Shown piece after piece: positions 6,273-14,943 of a DNA stretch of 51,387 bases (the first letter of the stretch is position 1; each line of letters opens with the position of its first letter). A model generated the notes under the pieces. It was not told where the DNA came from and made no database searches. It was given only the letters and a program-made list of their open reading frames with translations. Both the position numbers and the translations under genes were made by a program. The stretch comes from Paenibacillus xylanilyticus (GTDB taxonomy: Bacteria; Bacillota; Bacilli; Paenibacillales; Paenibacillaceae), in NCBI RefSeq assembly GCF_013359935.1, contig NZ_JABMCB010000121.1, forward strand, positions 1 to 51,387, written 5' to 3'.

Positions 6273-8260
6273 AAGAGATAATCCTTGTATCCCTGACCCT
6301 TCGTAACTTTAAGGGTATTCGGGATTTTGTACTTGAGACTGGCAGCGATAGCGTGTCCGTGTTTGGCGACAATGCCACAGGCAAAACAACGCTGTTCGAT
6401 GGATTTGTATGGACGTTGTTCGGTAAAGACAGCCAGAATCGGACGGACTTTGAAATCAAAGGTTTGGATGAAGCCGGGAAAGTTGCTGAACGCGGAATTG
6501 AACACGAAGTCGAAGCGGTTCTGATGGTTGATCGTCGTCGGCGTTCCTTCAAGAAGGTCTACTACGAGAAGTTTACAAAGAAACGCGGATCTGCAGTTGC
6601 CGAATCCAATGGGCACACCACTGATTATTACGTAGATGGCGTACCAGTTAAGCAAGGGCAGTACAAAGCCGAAGTTGATGGGCTGATCAGTGAGGACATT
6701 TTCAAACTGCTTACAAGCCCTTCTTACTTTAATGAGATTCTTAAACCGGATGCCCGCCGTAAAGTGCTTCTGGAAGTGTGTGGGGAAATGACGGATGCCG
6801 AAATCATTGCAGGCAATAAGCAACTGGCACCGTTGGCCGACATCCTGGGGGATCGAAACCTAGAAGATCATCGCAAAGTTATCGCAGCTCGCCGTACTGA
6901 AATCAATAAGGAGCTGGATAAGATTCCGGTTCGTATCGATGAAGCCCGTCGCAGCATGCCGGATGTATCCGATCTGGATCCTGAACTACTGCAGGAAGAC
7001 ATTGATACGATGCGCGGAAGAGTGGACGCCAAGACGGCTGAACTTCAACGGATTCAATCAGGCGGAGAGCTTTCTTCAAAGGAGATCCGCTTGCGTGAGA
7101 TCAGTGCAGAACTGACAGACATTAAGCATCGTGTCCAGGCTGATAGCTTACAAGCAGTAACTGAGCAACGTGGACGTGTTATGCATCTGAAAAGCGAAGC
7201 ATCTGAGCTACAATCCAAGATCGCTGGAGGACAGAGAGAGGTAGAACAGTTAAAGCGGCATATCATCCGTTCGGAAAGCCAAGTAACTCGGCTCCGAGAA
7301 GAGTGGACCACTCTGGATAGTCTCCAATATCCAGTGCACGAGCATCAGCATGATGCCAACTGCCCTACATGTGGACAAGTCCTTCCTGAAGACCAAGTAC
7401 AGGCAGCGCAAGATAAAGCGTTGGAAGCTTTCAACCTGGATAAATCGAGACGCCTCGAGGGAATTAGTGCTGATGGAAAGGCTGCTGCTGAAGAGGTCAG
7501 AAAGCTCAAACACTCCATGTTTGATATAGAAGAAAGCTTGAAAAATCTCCAAGAGCAGTTGACCACAAAGCAAAGGGAAGTTACTGCAGCAGAAGAAACA
7601 TTGCAAAGCCTGCAATCAGAAGTTTCAGACCCAGCAGAAGATGCCGAATACCAAGCCAAGCAAAAGGAAGCCGAATATGTCCGCGCTGAGATCGAGCAGC
7701 TTCGTTCTTCAGCTGCTGATGCTATCGGTAAAGCGCAGGCAGAGATTAGATTGCTTCGTAGTCAGGTAGACGAGCTGGAAGCAGACAAAGCGCAGCTGGC
7801 GACAGTAGCGGCTACGGAAAAACGTATCGCTGAGCTAGCAGAGCAACAGAAAAAGCTTGCTGCTGAATATGAACGCCTTGAACATGAACTGTTCCTCACG
7901 GAAGAGTTTACACGGGCCAAAGTTTCCATGCTGGAATCCAAGATCAATCGAAAATTCAAGCATGCCCGGTTCCGATTGTTCGAAGAACAAGTCAATGGCG
8001 GCCTGAAGGATGTCTGCAAGACGATGTACAACGGTGTCCCTTATGAAGGCGGTCTGAACAACGCTGCTCGAATCAATGTAGGGCTTGACATCATCAACAC
8101 GCTTGGTGAGCATTACGGATTCTCAGCACCGATCTTCGTGGATAACGCTGAGGCCGTAACGCAACTGATTGATACGGATGCCCAAGTGATTCGCTTGGTG
8201 GTATCTGAAGGCGACAAGAAGCTCCGTTTGGAGCATAACGACATCCAGGAGGCGATCTAA
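6269..8260 (+). CDS. SbcC/RecF-like AAA ATPase with zinc hook
   Basis: This 663-aa protein of the SMC-like ATPase group probably works in phage DNA recombination or end processing. The Walker A motif GDNATGKT is at residues 33-40. Long charged coiled-coil segments flank CPTCGQ (Cys365, Cys368), the zinc hook seen in SbcC/Rad50. A C-terminal head segment with AGLxN-like GGLNNAARINVGLDI and the Walker B-like APIFVDNAE lies near residues 600-627. It is shorter than bacterial SbcC. It is directly followed by a putative annealing protein, as in several Firmicute phage recombination modules. No SbcD-type nuclease lies beside it. Confidence 0.85.
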   Translation: MKEIILVSLTLRNFKGIRDFVLETGSDSVSVFGDNATGKTTLFDGFVWTLFGKDSQNRTDFEIKGLDEAGKVAERGIEHEVEAVLMVDRRRRSFKKVYYEKFTKKRGSAVAESNGHTTDYYVDGVPVKQGQYKAEVDGLISEDIFKLLTSPSYFNEILKPDARRKVLLEVCGEMTDAEIIAGNKQLAPLADILGDRNLEDHRKVIAARRTEINKELDKIPVRIDEARRSMPDVSDLDPELLQEDIDTMRGRVDAKTAELQRIQSGGELSSKEIRLREISAELTDIKHRVQADSLQAVTEQRGRVMHLKSEASELQSKIAGGQREVEQLKRHIIRSESQVTRLREEWTTLDSLQYPVHEHQHDANCPTCGQVLPEDQVQAAQDKALEAFNLDKSRRLEGISADGKAAAEEVRKLKHSMFDIEESLKNLQEQLTTKQREVTAAEETLQSLQSEVSDPAEDAEYQAKQKEAEYVRAEIEQLRSSAADAIGKAQAEIRLLRSQVDELEADKAQLATVAATEKRIAELAEQQKKLAAEYERLEHELFLTEEFTRAKVSMLESKINRKFKHARFRLFEEQVNGGLKDVCKTMYNGVPYEGGLNNAARINVGLDIINTLGEHYGFSAPIFVDNAEAVTQLIDTDAQVIRLVVSEGDKKLRLEHNDIQEAI

Positions 8261-9337
8261 ATGAGCGACTATTCAACAACACTTACCAAGGTAAATGATA
8301 ACTACTTCCCTATGATTGAGCGACAGCTCACTGGGAATGGCATCAAAATGGACGAATATGCGAAATCTTGCGTCTTGAACGCTATTTCATCAATCAATGG
8401 CGCTTTAGATGCAAAAGGCATTAGTTGGAACGATGATCAGCTCGATAAAAGCAACATTACACAAATCCTGCTACAAACCGCTTCACTAAAACTTAATGCT
8501 GCAGCGAGTCCAAGAGAAGTTTACTTCCAGGTACGCAACACGAAAGTAAAAGTGGGTGGCCAGGATGTTTGGAAAAAATCCATTGAGATGGGGATCGAGG
8601 GGGATGGCAATGATGCCATTCTCGCCCGATTCGGACGCGATGTGAAAAAGGTTGGCCAGTTCTGGCTTGTCCGTGAGGGGGATGATTTCACATATCCGCA
8701 ATACACTGGGTTCGATGTTGTTCCGCCGACTTGGATCCCGAAGGGTAAGGGTGACGTTGTAAAAATCGTGTACCCGATCATGAAGAAAGACGGAACAGTC
8801 GAATTTCACATTGCCGAGCGTGACGATGTAGCTCGCAACCTCATTGCTCACATGAACAATAACATGATGAATGAAACATTCGGTGTGTGTGCAGATCGTT
8901 TTAAAGCAACTGCTGATGAACGGAAACAAATTGCTGCGAAGAAGTCTGAAATCCTTCAGAAGGCAAAGTCATTGGGACTTGGTGCATTGGATGATCCTGA
9001 GCTTCGGCAATACATCAGCCCTGCATGGACCGAACCACAGAGCCGTGAGTCCATGATTATCCGGAAGATGCGCAATAACGTTGTAAAGAAAATCCCGAAA
9101 GACTTCGGGAATGCACTTGTTGAGTTGTCATACACCGAGGCAACAGATGAATCCTATGTTGAAGTTCAACGAGAAATTGCTGAGCATGCCAATACAGAAC
9201 CAATTGATATTTCACCACCGTCTGGACAATATGCGGAGGAAAACGAGCTTTCGAACGAACACGAGCAGCAAGAGGAACAACGTGAGATGGAATTCGGGGA
9301 TGAGGGTTCATCTGACGGTAATGGACCAGGTTTCTGA
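8261..9337 (+). CDS. probable RecT-type single-strand annealing protein
   Basis: The product is 358 aa. A central region (residues about 60-270) has the arrangement expected of phage RecT-like annealing proteins, including TASLKLNAAASPREVYFQVRN. The acidic C-terminal tail is rich in Glu and Gln, as often seen in single-strand DNA partners. It abuts the SbcC-like ATPase and overlaps the MBL hydrolase start (TGATG). The family call rests on context and overall pattern more than on one decisive motif. A related DNA-binding protein of the same module is the alternative. Confidence 0.55.
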   Translation: MSDYSTTLTKVNDNYFPMIERQLTGNGIKMDEYAKSCVLNAISSINGALDAKGISWNDDQLDKSNITQILLQTASLKLNAAASPREVYFQVRNTKVKVGGQDVWKKSIEMGIEGDGNDAILARFGRDVKKVGQFWLVREGDDFTYPQYTGFDVVPPTWIPKGKGDVVKIVYPIMKKDGTVEFHIAERDDVARNLIAHMNNNMMNETFGVCADRFKATADERKQIAAKKSEILQKAKSLGLGALDDPELRQYISPAWTEPQSRESMIIRKMRNNVVKKIPKDFGNALVELSYTEATDESYVEVQREIAEHANTEPIDISPPSGQYAEENELSNEHEQQEEQREMEFGDEGSSDGNGPGF

Positions 9338-10044
9338 TGATTGAGATTACTTCCCTTGGCTCCAGCAGCGCGGGCAATGCCTACCGGATTACGGATGGCC
9401 ACACGCCCCTGCTGCTTGATGCAGGGCTACGCTACAAGGAGATTCAGCGAGGGCTGGCCTTTCAGATATCATCACTTGCAGGATGTCTTGTAAGCCACGA
9501 GCATGGCGACCATACGGCAGCCGTTAAGGATCTGATCCGCGCAGGGGTAGACATTTACACCAGTGCAGGCACCGCTGATGCATTACGTATCGATGGCCAT
9601 CGTGTGAGACTCCTGCAAGCCCTGCAGCCGATCACCGTCGGTACTTGGTCGATAATGCCGTTTGATACTCAGCATGATGCAGCGGAGCCCCTGGGCTTCC
9701 TTCTGGCTAATACAGCAGGGGACAAGCTTCTGTTTGCGACAGATACCTATTACATCAAACACCGATTTACTGGATTAACCCACATCATGGTGGAGTGCAA
9801 TTATTCAATCAATATACTCAATCAAAATATTGCCGCTGGCCGAGTGCCGGCGGTGATGAAACATAGATTACTCCGGTCGCACTTCTCGCTCGAGAACGTC
9901 AAGGAATTCATCAGAGCGAACGACATGCGGCGTGTGCAAGAGATTCACTTGCTTCACCTGTCAGACAACAACAGCGATGAAAAACTATTTAAACGAGAGA
10001 TAGCAGCTCTGACAGGGAAGCAGGTTTATGTAGCTGGTAGGTGA
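9337..10044 (+). CDS. MBL-fold metallo-hydrolase
   Basis: This 235-aa protein has the metal-binding motif SHEHGDH at residues 53-59 and TDTYY in the second half, as in YycJ/WalJ-like and phage MBL hydrolases. Such enzymes are frequent beside RecT-type genes in phages of Bacillus-related hosts and are thought to be nucleases. The start overlaps the previous stop by one base. The substrate here is unknown; a DNA end-processing nuclease is the most likely role. Confidence 0.85.
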   Translation: MIEITSLGSSSAGNAYRITDGHTPLLLDAGLRYKEIQRGLAFQISSLAGCLVSHEHGDHTAAVKDLIRAGVDIYTSAGTADALRIDGHRVRLLQALQPITVGTWSIMPFDTQHDAAEPLGFLLANTAGDKLLFATDTYYIKHRFTGLTHIMVECNYSINILNQNIAAGRVPAVMKHRLLRSHFSLENVKEFIRANDMRRVQEIHLLHLSDNNSDEKLFKREIAALTGKQVYVAGR

Positions 10045-10049
10045 TTAAG

Positions 10050-10232
10050 ATGGACGATCTGACAGGCAAGCCATTATTACGAAGCATGATGGGCGATAGG
10101 ATCTGGAAGTTATTCGATACTGACAAGGCAGCCTTTCAACGTGAAACTGTTGCTTACTTCGAAAGAGGTTATCCTGGTTGGGTTGTTAAGAAAGCAAAGT
10201 ACCCACATGTACTCCTGGAAGACAAGCGATGA
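10050..10232 (+). CDS. small hypothetical protein
   Basis: A 60-aa product is read from ATG 10050, with AGGTGA 6 nt upstream; a GTG at 10041 lies within that site. The protein has aromatic and basic residues (AYFERGYPGWVVKKAKYPHV) and no recognised domain. It lies between the MBL hydrolase and the replication initiator. Confidence 0.65.
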   Translation: MDDLTGKPLLRSMMGDRIWKLFDTDKAAFQRETVAYFERGYPGWVVKKAKYPHVLLEDKR

Positions 10233-10269
10233 AAAAACATGCAATTAACGCAACGAGGGGATGAACGGT

Positions 10270-11256
10270 ATGCCCGAAGGCAGTTACCCGTTTCCGATCT
10301 ACTCCGGCATCTTGGAGCCAGACCACTACAAAAGAATAGGCAACGCGATATGGCTTTTCCTCTGGTGCATCAGTTCAACTACGAAGGAGATTGAGGAGGA
10401 GGAAACTGTCTGGGGCATTGTCCTCGGCGGCAAGCCAATGAAGCTGTCTGAGATAGCCGGTTATTTCGGAGTTAACGATAAGACCGTCAGCAGATGGATG
10501 GATGCACTTGAACAACATCAGTACATCAATGTGACCAGGGCACCAAGAGGACTGATCTTGAAGGTTCGGAACTCCAAAAAGAGATCAGACAAAAATGTCC
10601 GATCAGTCGAAAGTGAACAGACAAAAGTGTCCGATCATGAAGTCAGTGATCAGACAAATATGTCCGATCACAATTACGGTGATAAGACAATATTGTCCGA
10701 TCAGTCGCCAAGTGATCAGACAGAAATGTCCGATCACACACTTATTTTGGGTAGTGATCAGACAAAACTGTCCGATCTAAAAGATATTACTACTACTACT
10801 GTTACTACTGTTAATGATTCGGATTCATGGGATGACATTTTGAATCCCGTTCCTCCCGAAGATGATGGAATGATTGGAATATTGAATGCTTACTGCCAAA
10901 TGCATAACAAGTTAGATTTTAATGTTTCTCAAAAAGAACGTTCAGCCATGGGTAAGATGGTCGCCGGAGGTACGCCTAACCCTTTTACCATCCGAACTAT
11001 GGCAAGCCTGCTTGAGGCAAAACGTAATCGTGAGGGAGATGACTTTAAGCTTCCCAAGAGCTTTTTGTACTACGTCGAGGGCATCGAAGAAGCTTGGGCA
11101 AATCATAAAGCTACTGAACAGCAGAAACCTTTTAAACCTGCTTTGGTTTCAAACGTACAATCGCCAGCGGCTACCCAGCCGCGCAGGTTAAGCCGTCAGC
11201 AACAGGAACTGGCAGATTTAAGGCGGCGAGCGGAGGAGGAACGTAAGCGTGGATAA
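10270..11256 (+). CDS. replication initiator (SPP1 G38P/DnaD-like), contains origin
   Basis: The protein is 328 aa from ATG 10270 (GAGGGG upstream; ATG 10261 is too close to it). The N-terminal part carries a winged HTH (KLSEIAGYFGVNDKTVSRWMDAL) typical of phage initiators. The middle is a low-complexity linker encoded by the six DNA iterons described below and a Thr-rich run. The C-terminal half resembles DnaD/primosome-type domains. It is followed by a G39P-like loader and a DnaB helicase, the SPP1 gene 38-39-40 order, so it should bind the origin and recruit the loader-helicase. Confidence 0.8.
   Translation: MPEGSYPFPIYSGILEPDHYKRIGNAIWLFLWCISSTTKEIEEEETVWGIVLGGKPMKLSEIAGYFGVNDKTVSRWMDALEQHQYINVTRAPRGLILKVRNSKKRSDKNVRSVESEQTKVSDHEVSDQTNMSDHNYGDKTILSDQSPSDQTEMSDHTLILGSDQTKLSDLKDITTTTVTTVNDSDSWDDILNPVPPEDDGMIGILNAYCQMHNKLDFNVSQKERSAMGKMVAGGTPNPFTIRTMASLLEAKRNREGDDFKLPKSFLYYVEGIEEAWANHKATEQQKPFKPALVSNVQSPAATQPRRLSRQQQELADLRRRAEEERKRG
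10583..10777. repeat. six palindromic iterons, probable replication origin
   Basis: Six 22-bp units of the form GATCAGACA-N4-TGTCCGATC begin at 10583, 10615, 10648, 10681, 10714 and 10756, spaced 32, 33, 33, 33 and 42 bp. Each is itself an imperfect palindrome. The first unit is in a different reading frame from the others, so the DNA and not the peptide is conserved. They lie inside the initiator gene, like lambda ori in O and SPP1 oriL in gene 38, and are the expected initiator-binding sites. Confidence 0.85.
10786..10814. other. ACT-triplet tract beside the iterons (candidate unwinding element)
   Basis: Immediately right of the last iteron the top strand reads ATTACTACTACTACTG and then TTACTACTGTTAA. 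The bottom strand is thus a run of TAG/TAA/CAG triplets resembling the DnaA-trio element described for bacterial origins. It encodes a Thr run. Its role as helicase-entry site is inferred. Confidence 0.4.
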
Positions 11257-11584
11257 AGCTGAAGTGCTTGATCTGTTGATCGAGATCAAAGAGAACTACC
11301 CACAATTTGACGTGAGCGAAGAGAACATAGATCGCCACATGAAATACCTTCATGACTTCCCGTTTGAAGCAGCTCGGCAAAACCTGCAGGAACATGTCCG
11401 AACAGGGAAATGGCCACCGAACATCGCTGAGATCCGCGGGAACATGGGAGATCAAGAAGCTCGGCAACGAGAAATAGACGAAACACAAGCATACTTGCGA
11501 CAACGAGAAGCAAACCGGGCAAAGGCAACGTTACCGCCGCCGGGCTGGAAGGATGGTTTACTTGCAAAACTTAGGGATTCCTGA
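11249..11584 (+). CDS. helicase loader, G39P family
   Basis: This 111-aa protein has the pattern of SPP1 G39P (loader and inhibitor of the G40P helicase): an N-terminal helical segment EVLDLLIEIKENYPQF, then HDFPFEAARQNLQEHVRTGKWPPNIAEIRG, with a charged disordered tail that binds helicase in the family. It starts at GTG 11249 with GGAGGA upstream and overlaps the initiator by 8 bp. The next gene, the helicase, overlaps its end. It should deliver helicase to the initiator-bound origin. Confidence 0.8.
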   Translation: MDKAEVLDLLIEIKENYPQFDVSEENIDRHMKYLHDFPFEAARQNLQEHVRTGKWPPNIAEIRGNMGDQEARQREIDETQAYLRQREANRAKATLPPPGWKDGLLAKLRDS

Positions 11585-12977
11585 ATTGCCACACAGCATG
11601 GAGTTTGAACAAGCTGCGCTGGGCGCCATGCTCTTGAATCCTGGCGAAGTGATGGAACATGCGGAAAGACTCACTCCCGATGCTTTTTACGGCAAAGGTC
11701 ACCGTTTGATCTACGATGCCATTGCTGAATTGTTCGAGGATCAACAACCGATTGACCTTGTTACTGTCACAGGAAGGCTTAAAGACAAAGGCGAGCTTGA
11801 TGATACAGGTGGCGTTAGTTATCTTGCAAAACTTGCACATAGTGTCCCAACGACGGCTAATGTCGGATATTACTTTGAGCAGTTACAAGACATGGCGATC
11901 CGTAGAGAATTCATCCAGACCAGTCTTCTGCAGATTCAACAAGCTTCCTCTGGTACTGGGGTTGCTCAATTACTGGCCGGCGCTCAACAAGCACAAGCCA
12001 AGATAGCTGATAGAGCTGCACCGAAGCAGGATTTCAAGCCAATCAAAGACATTATGATGCAGCTTGTCGATGATGTTGAAACCCGTGCTTATAACGTCAA
12101 GAATGGCATTGTTAACGGGATAAAGACTGGATTCATCGATCTAGACAGCATCACAGGTGGGCTTCAACGCAGTGATTTGATCATCGTTGCCGCTCGGCCA
12201 TCGGTCGGGAAAACTGCCTTCGCCTTGAACGTTACTCAAAACGTTGCAAAGAACACAAATGATGCGGTAGCGGTGTTCAGCTTAGAAATGTCTGCAGGCC
12301 AATTCGCACAACGGATGGTTAGCTCAGAGGGCAACATCGAAGCTACATCCATGAAGATGGGCGAAATGGAAGATGAGGACTGGATCAAAATGACCCAAGC
12401 TGTTGGAGAATTGGCTCAAACCAATATATACGTGGATGATTCAGCAGGGATTACCATCCAGGACATATGTTCCAAATGCCGACGTTTGAAAAAAGAGAAG
12501 GGGTTGGCCCTAATCATGATCGATTACCTGCAGCTGATTGAAGTCGCTGGAGGACGCGGTAAAGCTAGCGAGAACCGCCAACAGGAAGTGTCTATGATTA
12601 GCCGGACTTTGAAGCACTTAGCGCGTGAATTGAATGTGCCAGTAATCGCATTATCCCAGCTCAGCCGAGCAGTAGAGCAACGCCAGGACAAACGTCCGAT
12701 GATGTCCGACTTACGGGAATCCGGTTCGATTGAGCAAGATGCTGACATCGTTGCATTCCTGTACCGGGATGACTACTACAACCAAGAGTCTGAGAAGAAG
12801 AACATCATCGAGATTATCATCGGTAAGCAGCGTAACGGCCCTGTTGGTACCGTGGAGCTGGTGTTCCTGAAGCAGTTCAACAAGTTCGTGAACTATGAGC
12901 GAACACACAATGATGCATTCGGGCCGACGCCGCCACAGCTGCCGCCTAAAGATATTGAACAACGCAAATATGCATAA
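11562..12977 (+). CDS. dnaB: DnaB-type replicative helicase
   Basis: The protein is 471 aa from TTG 11562; ATG 11553 is also in frame but sits on the GGAAGGA site. The N-terminal DnaB domain (EFEQAALGAMLLNP) is followed by a RecA-like C-terminal domain. The Walker A motif ARPSVGKTA is near residue 211, Walker B is LIMIDYLQLI, and the later DnaB motifs SQLSRAVEQR and DLRESGSIEQDAD are present. It is full-length for the family. Together with the initiator and loader it gives the phage its own origin-dependent replisome entry. It uses host primase, since no primase gene was recognised. Confidence 0.95.
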   Translation: MQNLGIPELPHSMEFEQAALGAMLLNPGEVMEHAERLTPDAFYGKGHRLIYDAIAELFEDQQPIDLVTVTGRLKDKGELDDTGGVSYLAKLAHSVPTTANVGYYFEQLQDMAIRREFIQTSLLQIQQASSGTGVAQLLAGAQQAQAKIADRAAPKQDFKPIKDIMMQLVDDVETRAYNVKNGIVNGIKTGFIDLDSITGGLQRSDLIIVAARPSVGKTAFALNVTQNVAKNTNDAVAVFSLEMSAGQFAQRMVSSEGNIEATSMKMGEMEDEDWIKMTQAVGELAQTNIYVDDSAGITIQDICSKCRRLKKEKGLALIMIDYLQLIEVAGGRGKASENRQQEVSMISRTLKHLARELNVPVIALSQLSRAVEQRQDKRPMMSDLRESGSIEQDADIVAFLYRDDYYNQESEKKNIIEIIIGKQRNGPVGTVELVFLKQFNKFVNYERTHNDAFGPTPPQLPPKDIEQRKYA

Positions 12978-12989
12978 GGAGGAATTGAC

Positions 12990-13148
12990 ATGAAACAGGG
13001 GAAACGGCCGACAAAGCGGCAAAAGATGGAGATCAAGGCTAACGGATTAAATATGGAAAACTGGCTCGTAGAAAGGGATATGCCCAGCATGATGGTGATC
13101 ATTCATCGGCATTCCGGAAAATCCCGAACAATCCGGCGTGGTGCCTGA
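12990..13148 (+). CDS. small basic phage protein (DUF6906-like)
   Basis: A 52-aa ORF follows a perfect AGGAGG. The sequence begins MKQGKRPTKRQKMEIKANGL and contains a short tail with HRHSGKSRTIRRG. I associate this compact KRPTKRQK...NWLV...HRHSGK pattern with small phage proteins of the DUF6906 type. The function is unknown. The stop overlaps the next start (TGATG). Confidence 0.7.
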   Translation: MKQGKRPTKRQKMEIKANGLNMENWLVERDMPSMMVIIHRHSGKSRTIRRGA

Positions 13149-13339
13149 TGAACGGCTCCTTTAACAGATGGTCCGTATCAGAGTACATGCGGCATCGGTT
13201 CATGCGGACTGGACAAGTCCCCGATCATGACGAACTGAATTCCGAATTTGCGGGGATTTCTCAAACTGAGCTCCTGGAGGGGATTGCTGAGTTTGGGAAA
13301 ATTGCCGGGGTAGAGGTGCCACATGCCAAAGCTCATTGA
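13148..13339 (+). CDS. hypothetical small phage protein
   Basis: This 63-aa product is translationally coupled to the preceding gene by TGATG. It has an N-terminal aromatic/basic helix (RWSVSEYMRHRFMRTG) and acidic remainder. No family was recognised. The next gene starts within its last codons. Confidence 0.65.
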   Translation: MNGSFNRWSVSEYMRHRFMRTGQVPDHDELNSEFAGISQTELLEGIAEFGKIAGVEVPHAKAH

Positions 13340-13475
13340 TTCGCAGCACCAAACGCACTTGAGTTACGCCGTACGCGACGATAAGGGCCGTAAGCTGGCC
13401 GAGGTGTTTGTCATTAGACGGACAATGTTGCCGGCGAATCAGCGGCGCAAGGAAAGGAAGCGTGCTAGACGATGA
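13323..13475 (+). CDS. hypothetical small basic protein
   Basis: A 50-aa ORF overlaps the end of the previous gene by 17 bp and the start of the RuvC-like gene by 4 bp (ATGA). The C-terminus is very basic (NQRRKERKRARR), suggesting nucleic-acid binding. Support comes from position and coupling. GAGGTGCC upstream is a fair ribosome site. Confidence 0.6.
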   Translation: MPKLIDSQHQTHLSYAVRDDKGRKLAEVFVIRRTMLPANQRRKERKRARR

Positions 13476-14005
13476 AAATCATGGGGATCGATCATGGGAC
13501 CAATTATGCAGGATGGGCGACTATGACGAAGGGCAAACCAATCGATTTCGGTTTAAAGGACTATTCCAAAATACAGATGCCTAAAGTCTTGAACACCATT
13601 TACCAAGATACTTATGACATGATTCAATTCCATAAGCCTGATGTGGTGATTATGGAACGTCCCGTACATTTTAAAAATGCCAAAACCGTTGTTGCTTTGG
13701 TTGGTGCGTATTCTATGGTTACCTTGGCTGCGCTTCACAATCGTGTACGTTTTGCTGAAATACGTCCCTCTGAACTAAAGATGTTCACCGGAAAAGGCAA
13801 CGCGGATAAAGAAACAGTTGCTGTTGAGATGCAGATGTTGTTCGATCTTGATTTTGATGAAATTGCTATTCCCGTTTACTACAAGAGAAATGATCCAAAA
13901 GGTAAATACAAAATAGGCGATATACAGCAGCGGCTGTTTGACCCTTCCGACGCTTTGGCATTGTGCTGGGCGTACTACCAAAAACATATCAAAGGAGTTG
14001 CATAA
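13472..14005 (+). CDS. RuvC-like Holliday junction resolvase
   Basis: This 177-aa protein shows the RNase H-fold acidic set of RuvC-type nucleases: Asp7 in MGIDHGTNYAGWA, Glu62 in VIMERP, and Asp157/Asp160 in LFDPSDALAL, with an ADKETV lysine segment between. Length matches RuvC. It probably resolves branched recombination or replication intermediates before packaging. It lies in the recombination-replication transcript with an ATGA start. Confidence 0.85.
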   Translation: MKIMGIDHGTNYAGWATMTKGKPIDFGLKDYSKIQMPKVLNTIYQDTYDMIQFHKPDVVIMERPVHFKNAKTVVALVGAYSMVTLAALHNRVRFAEIRPSELKMFTGKGNADKETVAVEMQMLFDLDFDEIAIPVYYKRNDPKGKYKIGDIQQRLFDPSDALALCWAYYQKHIKGVA

Positions 14006-14007
14006 TC

Positions 14008-14838
14008 ATGACAATTGAATTCGCGAAATTTACAGCAGAGGTAGCAAAGGGTATCAAAATTGGTTCTGACGTTGAGGTGAAATTGCTAATCCCATTGAAA
14101 TCGGCTGTTCCATTCCTGGAATTCTTGAGCAACAGCCAAGGGCAAGACGTTATGGTTCATCTGGGAGATCCGCAGGCTGCGTTCGACTTCGAAGACGAGG
14201 ATGATCGCGATCCAATGTACAACACTTGGAATGGCGGCCGACGCGTAACAACTGATTCATCCGGTGTAGTGACACAGATCGAAAAGCCGGGTTCTGAACC
14301 TGAGCATGACGAGAATCAAGCTCAGTTATTTGGACCAGCTGAGCCGCCGATGGATCAAGAACAACCAACTGGAGACGGTCAAGAAACGGATGATGGTGAC
14401 GGTCAGCCAACTGTTCCACCAACAGGAGACGATGATTCGGGTAACGATCCGAACGATCCATACGGCGACGATGACAGCACTCCTGCCTGGATAAACGAAG
14501 ACGGGGCTGATCAGTCCGGATCAAAGGAAATGGACTTCTCTTCTGAAGATTCAGAAGGTGAACAACAGCTGCCTGCAGGTGATAAAGAGGTTGTGGCAAC
14601 TGAGATCGATAAGGAACAACTTGAAAAGTTCATTCTTTCCCAACGTCCAATCTTCGATGACATCAAACTCGCTGATGCTCCTGCGGATTTCCCTACACTA
14701 CTACAACAACGGAACGAGGGTAAGACGTGGATGGAGATCTCCAAAGAGATCAATGTTCCAAGCGGCCAGATCAGTTCCAAATACGGCGCATACAAAAAGC
14801 GTGTCACTAAAATGATCCAGGATGGCGTAGCTGTCTAA
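14008..14838 (+). CDS. acidic-linker protein with C-terminal HTH-like end
   Basis: The product is 276 aa from ATG 14008, 8 nt after AAAGGAG. It has a conserved-looking N-terminal 75 residues, a long disordered stretch very rich in Asp, Glu, Gly, Pro and Gln (residues about 85-210), and a C-terminal domain with KTWMEISKEINVPSGQISSKYGAYKKR that looks like an HTH. No known family was recognised. The acidic linker could mimic DNA or simply tether two domains. It is the last gene before a hairpin and a fresh leader. Confidence 0.7.
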   Translation: MTIEFAKFTAEVAKGIKIGSDVEVKLLIPLKSAVPFLEFLSNSQGQDVMVHLGDPQAAFDFEDEDDRDPMYNTWNGGRRVTTDSSGVVTQIEKPGSEPEHDENQAQLFGPAEPPMDQEQPTGDGQETDDGDGQPTVPPTGDDDSGNDPNDPYGDDDSTPAWINEDGADQSGSKEMDFSSEDSEGEQQLPAGDKEVVATEIDKEQLEKFILSQRPIFDDIKLADAPADFPTLLQQRNEGKTWMEISKEINVPSGQISSKYGAYKKRVTKMIQDGVAV

Positions 14839-14857
14839 GCAACTTTCATATTGCAGC

Positions 14858-14883
14858 ACCCCCGGTCGAATGCTGGCCGGGGT
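14858..14883 (+). other. GC-rich hairpin between genes
   Basis: CCCCGGTC pairs with GGCCGGGG around a 7-nt loop, 20 bp after a stop codon. No T-run follows, so it is a weak or factor-dependent terminator, or an mRNA end-stabilising structure. Confidence 0.4.
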
Positions 14884-14943
14884 AACTACTTACACCCATG
14901 GAACGGAACATATGATCTTAAATTTTACGAAGGGAGCATTTAA

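Noticed and set aside
6206..6823. 205-codon minus-strand frame over the ATPase start
   Set aside because: Antisense shadow of a gene with clear Walker A motif.
10583..10777. CRISPR-like array from six regular repeats
   Set aside because: Units are palindromic with almost no spacer, lie inside an initiator ORF and lack cas genes; iterons explain them.
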